A stretch of 64,000 nucleotides of DNA, from assembly GCA_963969395.1 (NCBI GenBank), contig OZ017797.1:25606001-25670000 (forward strand), written 5' to 3'. The position numbers were made by a program, and so were the translations under genes. This stretch comes from Pseudoscleropodium purum. Lineage: Eukaryota; Streptophyta; Bryopsida; Hypnales; Brachytheciaceae. Shown piece after piece: positions 1 through 9,077 of the stretch. The notes below the pieces were generated by a model. The model was not told where the DNA came from. It worked only from the letters and a program-made list of their open reading frames with translations, and ran no database searches. Within the stretch, counting starts at the first letter, position 1. Every line of letters begins with the position of its first letter.

Positions 1-360
1 ATTAATAGACATAATTGAATAGCCCCCTTAAATGAAACACTCAATATCTAATATCTTACAATCCAAATGGTGGATTTGTCTAAAATTTGTTCCACATCTT
101 TTCCAACTAATTTACTACAAGATCCTACGGTTACATATGCCCAAAAGTATTTTTCTTCCAAGACTTGGTATTTGCACTACTACTGGCAGTTTTGAAGTGT
201 TTTTAGTGAAAAGAACTTTAAGGGTTAAACATCTATACCATGAGATTTTGAAAATAAGAACAATTTGCTTCATTGGGAATAACTATAAGTCCATGCTCTT
301 TTTCGATAGCCAAAACACACTTGCAAGGACTTGGACATTTCGCGGTTTACTAAGTGATTA
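1..360. repeat. Dispersed AT-rich repeat copy (family R1)
   Basis: This stretch shares recognisable wording with 23150-23340 and 55560-55740: 'ctacaagatcctatggttac', then 'ggcagttttgaag', then 'gaactttaggggtta', in the same order and orientation. The shared order shows a diverged dispersed repeat, not a gene. The 109-residue open frame here (32-361) has no recognisable domain and is probably chance. From 361 to about 660 I see only AT-rich sequence with no supported feature. Confidence 0.6.
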
Positions 361-660
361 GACGTCAACTAATTCAATTTAATAGTAGAATTTTTATTCA
401 ACTACCTTCTTACAATTGCTTTGTACACAATGCAACGTGAATATTTGGGTACATATATTAAACGTCGCAATCCTTTCGTGAATTTTTGCACATTTTAGCT
501 CATATCTTTGTACAAAAATATCATTTATCAAGAATTCATAAATTTGGTCATAAAGGAAGGCTACCTTTTTTAATTTCAAATTTTACATTGAATGAATGAA
601 AAGTTAGTTGAACTATACAGTGCCATGAAGACATCTGTTTATCGTGCAAAATATGGGTTT

Positions 661-975
661 AGGGTCGCTTTAGGGTCAAACCACCTCGTCCGCCCTCGTA
701 CCCGTCCACCCTCATACCCGTCCGCCCCATCCGCCTAGACCCTCGTCCGCCCAGACCCCGTCCGCCCTCGTACCCGTCCGCCCTCATACCCATCTGCCCC
801 ATCCGCCCAGACCCCTGTCCGCCTAGACCCCATCTGCCCCGATACCTGTCCGCCGTCCGCCCTGTCCGCCCCGATACCCGTCCGTCCCGTTACGGCGATG
901 TGTCCGCCCCCCCGGACCGTTCGATTGGGCGGACGGGGCTCTAGGGTTTCGGGGAGGCGGACGGTTTAGGGCCGT
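661..975. repeat. GC-rich degenerate tandem repeat, CGTCCGCCC-type
   Basis: The words 'cgtccgccctcgtacccgtc', 'cgtccgcccagaccc' and 'catctgccccgatacc' recur with a spacing of about 16 to 25 bases, in strong contrast to the AT-rich flanks. The cgtccgccc vocabulary is shared with the hAT-like GC-rich elements at 3003-3120, 47740-48030 and 59151-59443. The array lies directly upstream of the kinase-like ORF. No transcript is evident. Confidence 0.75.
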
Positions 976-1173
976 CCGCATTGTCACTTTTGCTTTGCCC
1001 TTGTGAATGCAAGGTGGAGCGGAGAGCTTGGTGGTTCATCCTCCATTGGCTCCTTTCCGAGGCAAGGCAAGAGTGGTTTATTGGGGCCCCCTTGTTGCCA
1101 ATTTTTTGGACACTTGCGCGTGAATTCAATTTCAAATTAAAAAATGTGATCTATATCAATTTCATTTGTTACG

Positions 1174-2508
1174 ATGACGAAGGGGAAGAAGAAGGTTGCG
1201 AAGCTTAAACATGGAGAGGGACCATCAAACTTGGAGGTAGCTCCCCAAAGTTCTTCGGAGGAATGCACAAAATTCATGATTGAGCGCATCGTTCAATTTT
1301 ATGAATTGGAAACAACATTGTCTTTAGACAATAAGTACATCAGATATCAAGAGGAGTGCGTGTCTAAATTCAAGGTAGACATGACACAAATGTTGTTGGA
1401 TGCATTGAATGTGGTGAAGTGGCATGACGAAATGCATAAAACGTACTTCACTAAATGTTTGGAGAACAAGGTTCATGATGCTTTGTGGAATTCCAAAGTC
1501 ATTTTGGTTAAATATAGCAAGGAATATCGACCCAATGACGCCCAGTTTGAAGAAGTGATTCTGAAAGCGGACTTATTTAGGGGGCGATGTGCTCCATTCG
1601 CCAAAACGCACAATCGAGTTGGTTCAATTGGTTGGTGGAAAAGCAATGATGGAGTTGCTAAAGCGGAAAGGACCAAACGGCACCTCATAGCACTTCCAGA
1701 TACAGCACGCGTGATTGCTGTTGATGATAGAACGATAAGAGGTGGATATGCAACGATTCGAAAGGTTCATATTGAAGGATGCCCAGGAATACTTCCTCAT
1801 TGGGAGTTTGCGGCAAAGAAATCCATTCACCACCAAACTCGACCTGATCTTGTAAAGCTAAAACATCAAAACGAATCAATGGCTGTTCAAATTCCACACG
1901 CGGGTGTGATATGGTTTGCTGCGGTGCACGGAACGACGTGTAAAGGTTATGCGTATTGGTGGAATGGTGGAACTCTTCGACAAATGTTGAATATGGATAA
2001 GGACTTTCCAGACAACATTCAAATCCGTTTGATGTATACAAATCCAACCGAAGAGGAGGTTGTAAAAGCTCACCATTTAGGACGATATCGGAAGAAGCGC
2101 ACGGAGTTGACATGGACGTTTATGCATATAATGTATGCAGTGCATGTTGCTGGACATTTGCACAATGATCTTTCTCCGGACAACATCTTGTTGCATTTTC
2201 CAGAGGATGAGTCACGTGTGTACATTGGAGTTTGCGATTGGGGCATGACCACCTTAGCTTCTCAGCCAATGAAGTCTTTGTACACATTTACATCAGCAAA
2301 TGAGATGAAACAGACTTTGCAGAGGAGATGGTGGGTGGATCCACGTATTGCATATTTGCATAAAGCAGGTGCAGATGTGGAAGTCATTCCGATGTATTCA
2401 CGTAAGTCGGAAGAGTATGCCATTCGAAAAATTGCTCGGCGGATGAATGGAAACAACATGTCAGAGGCGTATTTCAACGTGCTACGAAAAACACCTAGTG
2501 CGACATAA
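1174..2508 (+). CDS. Protein kinase-like protein, probably truncated by a stop
   Basis: An intronless ORF of 444 residues. A lysine-rich N-terminus and an alpha-helical region of unknown function (about residues 30-145) precede a kinase-like fold. I see a glycine-loop-like RGGYATIRKV (189-198), a candidate ATP-binding lysine in AAKKS (213-217), a catalytic loop H330-N-D332-LSPDN (HRD-type, with Asp332 and Asn337), and D355-W-G in place of DFG. The essential kinase residues are therefore mostly kept, but HND and DWG are unusual, so activity is uncertain. The TAA at 2506-2508 interrupts a frame that stays open to 2631. The start codon is the first ATG of the frame. Flanking GC-rich repeats suggest a repeat-rich or transposed setting. 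Kinase family membership is inferred from motifs; the substrate is unknown. Confidence 0.75.
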   Translation: MTKGKKKVAKLKHGEGPSNLEVAPQSSSEECTKFMIERIVQFYELETTLSLDNKYIRYQEECVSKFKVDMTQMLLDALNVVKWHDEMHKTYFTKCLENKVHDALWNSKVILVKYSKEYRPNDAQFEEVILKADLFRGRCAPFAKTHNRVGSIGWWKSNDGVAKAERTKRHLIALPDTARVIAVDDRTIRGGYATIRKVHIEGCPGILPHWEFAAKKSIHHQTRPDLVKLKHQNESMAVQIPHAGVIWFAAVHGTTCKGYAYWWNGGTLRQMLNMDKDFPDNIQIRLMYTNPTEEEVVKAHHLGRYRKKRTELTWTFMHIMYAVHVAGHLHNDLSPDNILLHFPEDESRVYIGVCDWGMTTLASQPMKSLYTFTSANEMKQTLQRRWWVDPRIAYLHKAGADVEVIPMYSRKSEEYAIRKIARRMNGNNMSEAYFNVLRKTPSAT

Positions 2509-2631
2509 TTTGCCTTTCATGACTTTGCAAAAGTGTTTTATGCTTACTTGAAGCGCATTTCTTCGAAGACTGACGATGAAAATATTAGTTTGGCCCATGT
2601 GATTACGCGATTTTCTAATACATATCGTTGA
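2509..2631 (+). pseudogene. In-frame C-terminal continuation of the kinase-like ORF
   Basis: After the TAA at 2506-2508 the same frame stays open for 40 codons and ends at TGA 2629-2631. It encodes FAFHDFAKVFYAYLKRISSK followed by a polar tail, which looks like a helical C-lobe segment and not random translation. Either the TAA is a recent nonsense mutation, or the protein genuinely ends there and the continuation is a relic. Confidence 0.55.
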
Positions 2632-3002
2632 CCGATGCCAGATGAACATTTCCGCCATTTATATTAGATTGGTAGTGCAGAAGTAGTAGTTGAATAGGTT
2701 ATATAGGCATTAAAAATTAGTTTAGAAATATAGAGTTGGAATGAAAAAAATTATATGTGCAATTAACCAAATGTGCACAATATATGGTATTCTACATTAA
2801 ATTGAATACATTTTGCCCATATTGATTATGTTTGTATTTGTGTTGATCTTGATTTTTTAAATAGTATATATATATATTTGAAGTCACAAACTTTTTTAGT
2901 TTGCCTTCTGAAAATGAATTGGAATTTTTTCATAGTTTCAAGACTATCATGGACTCATGGTCAAACTTTATAATCTTTTAAATTGTTTAAAGATTAAGGG
3001 AG

Positions 3003-3120
3003 TGACCACGGGGCAGTTTGGGTAGGGCGGTCGGAGGAAATAGGGCCGTCAAAGCGGACGGGGCGGTCCCTGCGGACGCTACGAACACAGCATCCGCGTC
3101 CGGACGTCGTGTCAACCCTG
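3003..3120 (-). mobile_element. GC-rich hAT-like MITE, partial copy
   Basis: The right end reads CGTCCGGACGTCGTGTCAACCCTG (first 20: CGTCCGGACGTCGTGTCAAC), the reverse complement of the left terminus (AGGGTTGACACGACGTCC) of the complete copy at 47740-48030. The inner 'catccgcgtccgg' also matches that copy in reverse. The left end near 3000 ('taagggagtgacc') is diverged, and no clear 8-bp target duplication is visible. Confidence 0.65.
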
Positions 3121-4270
3121 GTTTGTACTCCAATTGAAAATTCTCAAAATTTCTTGAATCTCAATATCATATAGCAATATGAACTTTGGGCTTATATCTA
3201 GGTTTAGTTTATTTTTCAATTTTAGAGCAACATGCTATCTTTTGTTTATACTAAAATCTTCCACATTATAATATAAAACCATGATGAAATTTTAATATTT
3301 ATTAAGGATATTATATATTAGATTTGAAATATATAATTATTTCACAAGAAATTCATAATAATTTGAAATTTTCTAGCAAAAAATTTGAAAATTGAAGAAC
3401 ATGTAACAAACATATGACTTCATTTCAGAATATTAAACTAAAATTCTTCCACTTCCATTAGTTTCAAATTGGAAGAAAATAGAGTTATGATTGTTCAAGC
3501 TTCTTAGCCACGTCCTTCTAGCAATGAATAGGTTTAGGGTGTAAAGTCCTTACAAATTAGGCTGCACATAGATTTCTAGCTTTGCACTATTACAATTCTT
3601 TAAGAAAAATAGATAATATGTGACTCTTAACACTATTTTAAACCAATGCAAATTCTAATATTCTTGTATTGGATTAATTTTCCTCAAAATCTTTTTTGAA
3701 GGTGATTGCACTAATTTTCTAGACGACACTAATTCTCTCTCTCTGTTACGAAAAATAGTGTAGTTCTCTCTCGAATCCCTAAAACTAAAACCACTGTTGT
3801 TTGCTTTCTCTCTTAGTCTTGTTTGCTCTTTCTCTTCCTTCCTTCTGTTTTTTCTAAAGTTTTTCGGGAACTGGTGCATCACTGACTGCACATGCCTTGA
3901 ATCCATGATTCGAGGTTTCACTGGCAAAGATGAGCAATCACGAGAATACTTCAGTCGCGAAGGATTTTGACAAAGGAATAGTTGCTTATCACTCTATTGC
4001 GAGAGTGTGGGGTGTGCACTTGCACCTCACCTACTGCAAGAAGTGCCAAAGTGAGTGTTAGGAAAGCTCATTCATAGTTACAGTTAACTCGAAGATGGCC
4101 GGAGGACGTTACAGATTACGCATTCACAGTGGTGAAGCACCTGCTTGGATTGACGCCCTCTCTCACCCAGCTAGTTCATTGACACATCCAGCGCCTTGGA
4201 TTATGGAAAACTTCTCAGAGATTATAGCCTTACTTGCATGCATCGTTAGGGATGAAGTTCCTACGCAGGC
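3121..4270. other. No supported gene; pyrimidine-rich patch
   Basis: AT-rich sequence to about 3700, then a pyrimidine-rich patch around 3720-3850 with repeated tctctc, then more balanced sequence to 4270. The open frame at 4095-4334 (79 residues) shows no domain and runs into the tandem repeat at 4272. I cannot support a gene. Confidence 0.5.
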
Positions 4271-4271
4271 T

Positions 4272-4376
4272 AAATCGGGAAGCACCGCCACTGAATCGGG
4301 AGCTCCGCCACTGAATCGGAAGCTCCACCACTGAATCAGGAAGCTCCGCTACTAAAGCTAGAAGCTCCGCCACGAT
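4272..4376. repeat. Short tandem repeat, about 20-21 bp unit
   Basis: About five imperfect copies of a unit close to 'ctccgccactgaatcgggaa', with variants (caccgccactg, ctccaccactg, ctccgctacta, ctccgccacga). The later copies are the most diverged. Confidence 0.8.
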
Positions 4377-4902
4377 GCTTCCTGCGTCACGTTGCAACTT
4401 TACCTGGCTCCCCGCACTGAAAGCTGCGTCCCACTAGTTTAGCTACCAAAATTGGAAATCTTTTAAAAATCTTCTCCCGCGCCACTGGAATCACTCATCG
4501 GGAAGAGTGAACGCCTGCTCAAAGCATGAGTTCTCCAAACTGCTCTACTGACTGTGAGCGACGGGTTTCTTAATCACCATTGGTTCCCTGTTCTCATACT
4601 CCCGAGCAATTGTCTTGCGAAATCTAATCTTCTATGATGGCGACCTGGCAGCGCTCAAGGACGGAGCAACAAGGACGGAGCACAAGAAGTCGCTCGCGTG
4701 AAGACGAGGCTATGGATGCTCGGAACCAGTTCAATCAACACGTGAATCTGCATGTGAGGTTTCGAATGCACTTGCTTGGTCAGTCAACTTCATGTCTTGG
4801 GGCTCGTGATTTGCTCAAACCTATCATCAACTAGAAAGCTCCATGTTCGGTTCCTGGTTGCGGCTGAGATTTCGCTGCAGTACCTCCTCGTGAACTGAAA
4901 CC
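4377..4902. other. Unassigned stretch upstream of the 214-bp array
   Basis: Moderate GC content, with a 66-residue open frame at 4634-4834 that is rich in Arg and Ser and has no recognisable domain. No splice-consistent gene model was found. It may be part of the unit that carries the tandem repeats downstream. Confidence 0.4.
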
Positions 4903-5432
4903 CCGAGTACGTCGAGCTTCCTGCAAGGCCTTTGTCGGAACCGACAGGGGTCCTTCGGGGAGCTCAAGGCACCCCTTGTTTTGGACCTCCGAGACGTCCT
5001 GGTCCTCGTGAGTTGCTACGGTGTTGCTGCGACGTGGCTTCTGAGCTGCTCCAACGTGGCTTTGGCGTTTAGCCAGGTACTTTTGAAATTCATTTCGGGA
5101 GCCATCGACATCCTACCCCGAGTACGTCGAGCTTCCTGCAAGGCCTTTGTCGGAACCGACAGGGGTCCTTCGGGGAGCTCAAGGCACCCCTTGTTTTGGA
5201 CCTCCGAGACGTCCTGGTCCTCGTGAGTTGCTGCGGTGTTGCTGCGACGTGGCTTCTGAGCTACTCCAACGTGGCTTTGGCGTTTAGCCAGGTACTTTTG
5301 AAATTCATTTCAGGAACCATCGACATCCTACCCCGAGTACGTCGAGCTTCCTGTAAGGCCTTTGTCGGAACCGATAGGGGTCCTTCGGGGAGCTCAGGGC
5401 ACCCCTTGTTTTGGACCTCCGAGATGTCCTGG
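4903..5432. repeat. 214-bp tandem repeat array, left part
   Basis: Units begin at about 4903, 5116 and 5331 with 'ccccgagtacgtcgagcttc', and the third is cut at 5432 by the 5433-8734 element. Each unit contains the hairpin core GTCGGAACCGACAGGGG and the wording 'gttgctgcgacgtggcttct'. Units are nearly identical, differing at scattered bases, so the array is young. The repeated 80-residue open frames in it (4981-5226, 5196-5453) arise from the repeat length and are not evidence of a protein. Confidence 0.9.
5428..5432. repeat. Target site duplication CCTGG (left)
   Basis: CCTGG directly before TGTCGCAGC; the matching copy is at 8735-8739, directly after GCTGCGACA. Confidence 0.9.
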
Positions 5433-5705
5433 TGTCGCAGCTTAGAATTTTGATTTTCTTAGTATACACCCAAATAGGAACGGAAACTAGTCATTAGCTA
5501 ACCGGATCCGATTAGGTGGGGAAGGAAAACTCAGAATTAGCACGGAACGTGAAGTAGTGGGCTTCTTGGATCTAATCCGGTCAGGAGTAACTAACGACGG
5601 AAACGGAATGTAACACGGATTAGGTCTAGGACCGGATGATGATGATGAACCGGATTATGATGGTAAACCGGATTCATGATGACAAACCGGAAAGGGTCCA
5701 GGGAC

Positions 5706-5713
5706 TATAAAAG
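5706..5713 (+). promoter_or_regulatory. TATA box upstream of the element ORF
   Basis: TATAAAAG lies about 180 bases before the ORF start at 5888, which fits a promoter with a leader for the element's own gene. Confidence 0.5.
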
Positions 5714-5887
5714 GAGGAGCTTTCACTGTTGCACCCCCTTTTAGAAACTCGACCTTGAGCGCACGGTTGAGTTTTTGTCGTTTGTGCGTCTATGCGTTTG
5801 TGTTCTGTTCATTTTGATTCCGGTTGAGATCGGAGAGAGGAAGTGAGGAACGGGACGTGCGGCTAGGAGAGAGTGAGGTAGATGTGA

Positions 5888-7552
5888 GTGGGAATGCCTC
5901 AGCTACGTAGGTCGAGACAAGCGAGTCCCTCTGCAAGTGAGGTGAAGCTCCGGAAAGTCATTCTGGTTATTCCCTCCACAGAGCCGGAAAAGGCTGAACT
6001 CATGGATGATCTCAAATCCATGGGTTGCGTAGGGTTTGCCGAGAAACCTTGGGGTTTTAGGGAGGAGAGAATGGTCAAGGAGCTCCTTGGAAAGTTGTCC
6101 AACCAGTTTGACAACACCGTGAGGGGAGCTCCCGTCAGTTGGAACGAGGGGATGTGGAGAGCGGTTTACGGTTTCCGGGCAGGAGGTTTGGGAATGGCGA
6201 GCCGGAAGGATGAGTTTGTCCGAGGGAAGTTCAAGGGAGCCGTCAACCCGAAGGACGGATACGCGGTCGAGGATTGCTTGGATGACCGACACCATCGGCT
6301 CCTGCAATTCCTGGTTCCGGTTCTTCACCCGGAAAAGCCGACCAGGGTGACGATCACCCTCGGCAACACCATTTTCGGTGCCCTCAGTGGTACCCGGAAA
6401 GTGGATTGGGCACGGATCATTTCCGGTCTCGTGGCCCAGCTTGTTAGTAGGGTTGGGAAGAAAAGGGCCACTCCAGTGTGCCCTTATCTCTTCCACCTCT
6501 ATCGGGAGAACCAAGTCCTCACCGATACGGAGGAGAGGGCGTGGAAGACGCAGGAAGTGCTCCTGAAGTATGGGGAGTCGGAGACGGATGACGAGGCGGA
6601 ATCCGATTCCGGGTCAGACCGGGAGTCCAGCGAGGAAGAGGAGGAGCCGATGCCGCCGATCAAGCGACAGAAGCTGACGCCTCCACACAAGCGCGGGACG
6701 CCTCCCGGTCAAGACAAACCGGCCCCGGAGGAGAAACCGGAAGCCGAGAAGACCAATTCCGGGGGAGATCCGGATATGCAAGATCTGTTCAACGGTCTGA
6801 TCAACGTCCTCTGCAACATCAGGGCAGATTGGGAGGTCAAGCACAGGACGCTTGCGGCAATCGGCAAGTTGGTGGGTGCTGCACCGGACAGCAACTTGGC
6901 GGAACAAGTGGCGCAATGCATCACGAATCCGGAAGAGACCCGGAAGCAGGAAGCCGAGATCCGCCGATTGCAGGAGGAGGTAGATAAACTGAAGGCAACA
7001 CTTTTTGCCTATCAGGAAGACGTGACGGCCGCTCGGGAGATGGCGGAGGAGACTCGGAAGGTGGCCGAGCAGATCAAGGCGGTCCTGGGAGAGACCGGAA
7101 CGACAGCGGCCAAGGCGAAGCTCTTCGACGAGAAGATCCACGAAGAGAAGAAACTATCCGGTTCCCAGATGGTCCGGATTCTCGCGGACTTCGCCGAGAA
7201 GGTGGAGACGGCAATGGTGGAGGGGCGGAAGGCTGCGGACCGGATCGAGGAGAGCAGCCGGAAGCTGACCGGAGCGACGTGCGACAAAGGTATTCACCTT
7301 TCGGACATCTCTCTACCGGACCTCTTTCCGGATGCAACTATGGCGAAGGACAGGAAGGATTGGACTCCTGAGTCCAAGAAGTCTTCACGGACTGGGACTC
7401 CGGGCACGAGACCGGATATCACCATCGACCTAGAGTCTCCACCCGGACCGAATCCTGCGGAGGGGGAACGGGTCCGGAATTTGAGTGAAGTTTTCAAGGA
7501 GCTAGTCCCGGAGACCGGAAGCCCGACGATAGGATCTAGAGTTGTAGGGTAG
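5888..7552 (+). CDS. Transposon-associated protein, 554 residues, function unknown
   Basis: A single open frame inside the 3.3-kb element. The N-terminal part (about 20-225) looks globular, with a stretch TLGNTIFGALSGTRKVDWAR followed by hydrophobic helices. The middle is acidic and low-complexity (SETDDEAESDSGSDRESSEE, about 230-255) and contains basic/proline-rich PPIKRQK, possibly a nuclear signal. The C-terminal half is a long charged coiled coil (about 345-460) and a polar tail. The layout recalls extra ORFs of plant LTR elements (the 'putative plant transposon protein' type), but I see no zinc knuckle, protease, reverse transcriptase or integrase. Codons are rich in CCG GAA/GAG because the CCGGA word pervades the element. 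A second ATG two codons in (MGMPQ) is equally possible as the start. Confidence 0.75.
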   Translation: MGMPQLRRSRQASPSASEVKLRKVILVIPSTEPEKAELMDDLKSMGCVGFAEKPWGFREERMVKELLGKLSNQFDNTVRGAPVSWNEGMWRAVYGFRAGGLGMASRKDEFVRGKFKGAVNPKDGYAVEDCLDDRHHRLLQFLVPVLHPEKPTRVTITLGNTIFGALSGTRKVDWARIISGLVAQLVSRVGKKRATPVCPYLFHLYRENQVLTDTEERAWKTQEVLLKYGESETDDEAESDSGSDRESSEEEEEPMPPIKRQKLTPPHKRGTPPGQDKPAPEEKPEAEKTNSGGDPDMQDLFNGLINVLCNIRADWEVKHRTLAAIGKLVGAAPDSNLAEQVAQCITNPEETRKQEAEIRRLQEEVDKLKATLFAYQEDVTAAREMAEETRKVAEQIKAVLGETGTTAAKAKLFDEKIHEEKKLSGSQMVRILADFAEKVETAMVEGRKAADRIEESSRKLTGATCDKGIHLSDISLPDLFPDATMAKDRKDWTPESKKSSRTGTPGTRPDITIDLESPPGPNPAEGERVRNLSEVFKELVPETGSPTIGSRVVG

Positions 7553-7583
7553 ATAGGATTTTAATTTCAGTTAGGAGTAGGAG

Positions 7584-7604
7584 CGGATCCGGATCCGGAT
7601 CCGG
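7584..7604. repeat. CGGATC tandem hexamers
   Basis: Three to four tandem copies of cggatc, part of the dense CCGGA/TCCGG motif field that runs through the non-coding as well as the coding parts of the 5433-8734 element. Confidence 0.6.
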
Positions 7605-7704
7605 CTCAACAGTATTAGGTTAGACCGGAAGTTAGATTTAGGGTGGCGGCGGACCCCCACGGGTTTTCCGCTCCTTTTTGTGCTTTTAGGGTTTTCACCC
7701 TTTG

Positions 7705-7712
7705 TATATAAA
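7705..7712 (+). promoter_or_regulatory. Second TATA box, downstream of the element ORF
   Basis: TATATAAA occurs 150 bases after the ORF stop, followed by a pyrimidine-rich leader (cttctcctcattgtgtgtct). In an LTR interpretation this would be the U3/R promoter driving the genomic transcript. It has no ORF downstream within the element. Confidence 0.45.
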
Positions 7713-8725
7713 TCGGTTCCTGAGATGGGAACTGGGAGTCTTCATTTTGCAAATTTCTTGTACCTTTCTCTTCTCCTCATTGTGTGTCTCTCTCCAGCGC
7801 GACAGGATTGTATGATGTGGAGTTAGGATAGTACGAGTTGGTTTGCAAGTGATTTCTCTCCTTGGTGTTTATTTTCCGATCCTAGGTGCATGTGAGTAGG
7901 TACCGAAGAGTTGGGAGTGAACTTAGTTCCTCAGCACGTCTAGAGTTTGAGATTCCGGGTGAGAAAGCCGTTGTTAGGCTAGGCGGGTAGGGAGGGATTC
8001 CTTAGCTGCGCTAGAACTCCCGGGTGGGAAATCCGGTTGAGTGTCCGATCTCCTGTGAGGTCTCACCACCCGTATGGGTAACGGAAGAACTTTAGTTGAT
8101 GTTGGAACGGACGGGTGCACTTGTAACCACCTGTCTTCGCACGGATCGGAAGTAGCATCAAGGTCGTTGTAGTACGAGAGGGTCGAGTGTGGGGTCTTTG
8201 TGTGACCTACGATCCGGATTGCTATCTGGGTTGTTGTGAAGGACCAAACCGGATCCAGATTAGCTTAGGAGTTTAGAAGGTAGGACAGTGGGTCTTCAGC
8301 CACTATAAGTCACGGAAGGAGTGGTGGGCCTACCACTCTCAAAATTAAGCGGCGACCCCTCTGATGGTGAAACAGAGGCAAAACTAAACCGGATAGGATT
8401 ACGGGTACAGGATGACCATCCGGACCGGATTGGTCAGGACGGATTTCCAGGATCAGAAATTGTGAGATCCTGGAATTTGGGTATTTGTACGGACCGGATA
8501 GTTAGTAGGACCGGAAGAAGGAGTAATCCGGTCTATAGTTATCCGGTGTGGTAGTATTTCTGGTTCTAGATCTAGGACCGGAAAGTAAGATTGGCATACT
8601 GACTGAGCTTAATTGCTTAATAGAGCTAGATACTTCACAGGATCTCGTGGGTTCGATCTTTAGAGTCACTTAGTTATACTCTAGAGCGATTTTTGTGAGT
8701 ATAATGGGGAATTGACCTGCCCTGT
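7713..8725. other. Non-coding 3' part of the 3.3-kb element
   Basis: About 1 kb without a convincing ORF (the 77-residue frame at 8321-8554 shows no domain). It is marked by many ccggat/ccggaa words and ends in GCTGCGACA. It is probably a leader or untranslated region of the element. Confidence 0.6.
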
Positions 8726-8734
8726 GCTGCGACA

Positions 8735-8739
8735 CCTGG
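8735..8739. repeat. Target site duplication CCTGG (right)
   Basis: Second copy of the 5-bp target duplication. The interrupted 214-bp repeat resumes here with 'cctggtcctcgtgagttgct'. Confidence 0.9.
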
Positions 8740-9077
8740 TCCTCGTGAGTTGCTGCGGAGTTGCTGCGGTGTTGCTGCGACGTGGCTTCTGAGCTGCTCC
8801 AACATGGCTTTGGCGTTTAGCCAGGTACTTTTGAAATTCATTTCGGGAGCCATCGACATCCTACCCCGAGTACGTCGAGCTTCCTGTAAGGCCTTTGTCG
8901 GAACCGACAGGGGTCCTTCGGGGAGCTCAGGGCACCCCTTGTTTTGGACCTCCGAGATGTCCTGGTCCTCGTAAGTTGCTGCGGTGTTGCTGCGACGTGG
9001 CTTCTAAGTTGCTCCAGCGTGGCTTTGGCGTTTAGCCAGGTACTTTTGAAATTCATTTCGGGAGCCATCGACATCCT
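8735..9077. repeat. 214-bp tandem repeat array, right part
   Basis: Remainder of the interrupted unit (8735-8862), then a further complete unit (8863-9077) ending in 'gccatcgacatccta'. It is continuous with the left part once the 3.3-kb element is removed. The first lines contain a local duplication of 'gttgctgcgg'. Confidence 0.9.

Larger units (their letters stand above)
5433..8734 (+). mobile_element. 3.3-kb TGT...ACA element nested in the tandem array
   Basis: The left end TGTCGCAGC (5433-5441) and right end GCTGCGACA (8726-8734) are perfect inverted repeats. They are flanked by the direct 5-bp repeat CCTGG (5428-5432 and 8735-8739). Removing the element and one CCTGG restores the 214-bp repeat exactly, so the insertion boundaries are secure. 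TG...CA ends with a 5-bp duplication are typical of LTR retrotransposon integration. I see no long direct repeat between the two ends and no pol. It may be a very long solo LTR carrying its own ORF, or a non-autonomous derivative. It holds a 554-residue ORF, two TATA boxes and many CCGGA words. Confidence 0.9.

Noticed and set aside
4981..5453. Two similar 80-residue ORFs (MDLRDVLVLVSC...)
   Set aside because: They are the 214-bp tandem repeat read in a frame that happens to stay open; the same reading appears wherever the unit occurs.
5903..6514. 203-residue minus-strand ORF
   Set aside because: Antisense to the 554-residue element ORF, with no recognisable domain of its own.
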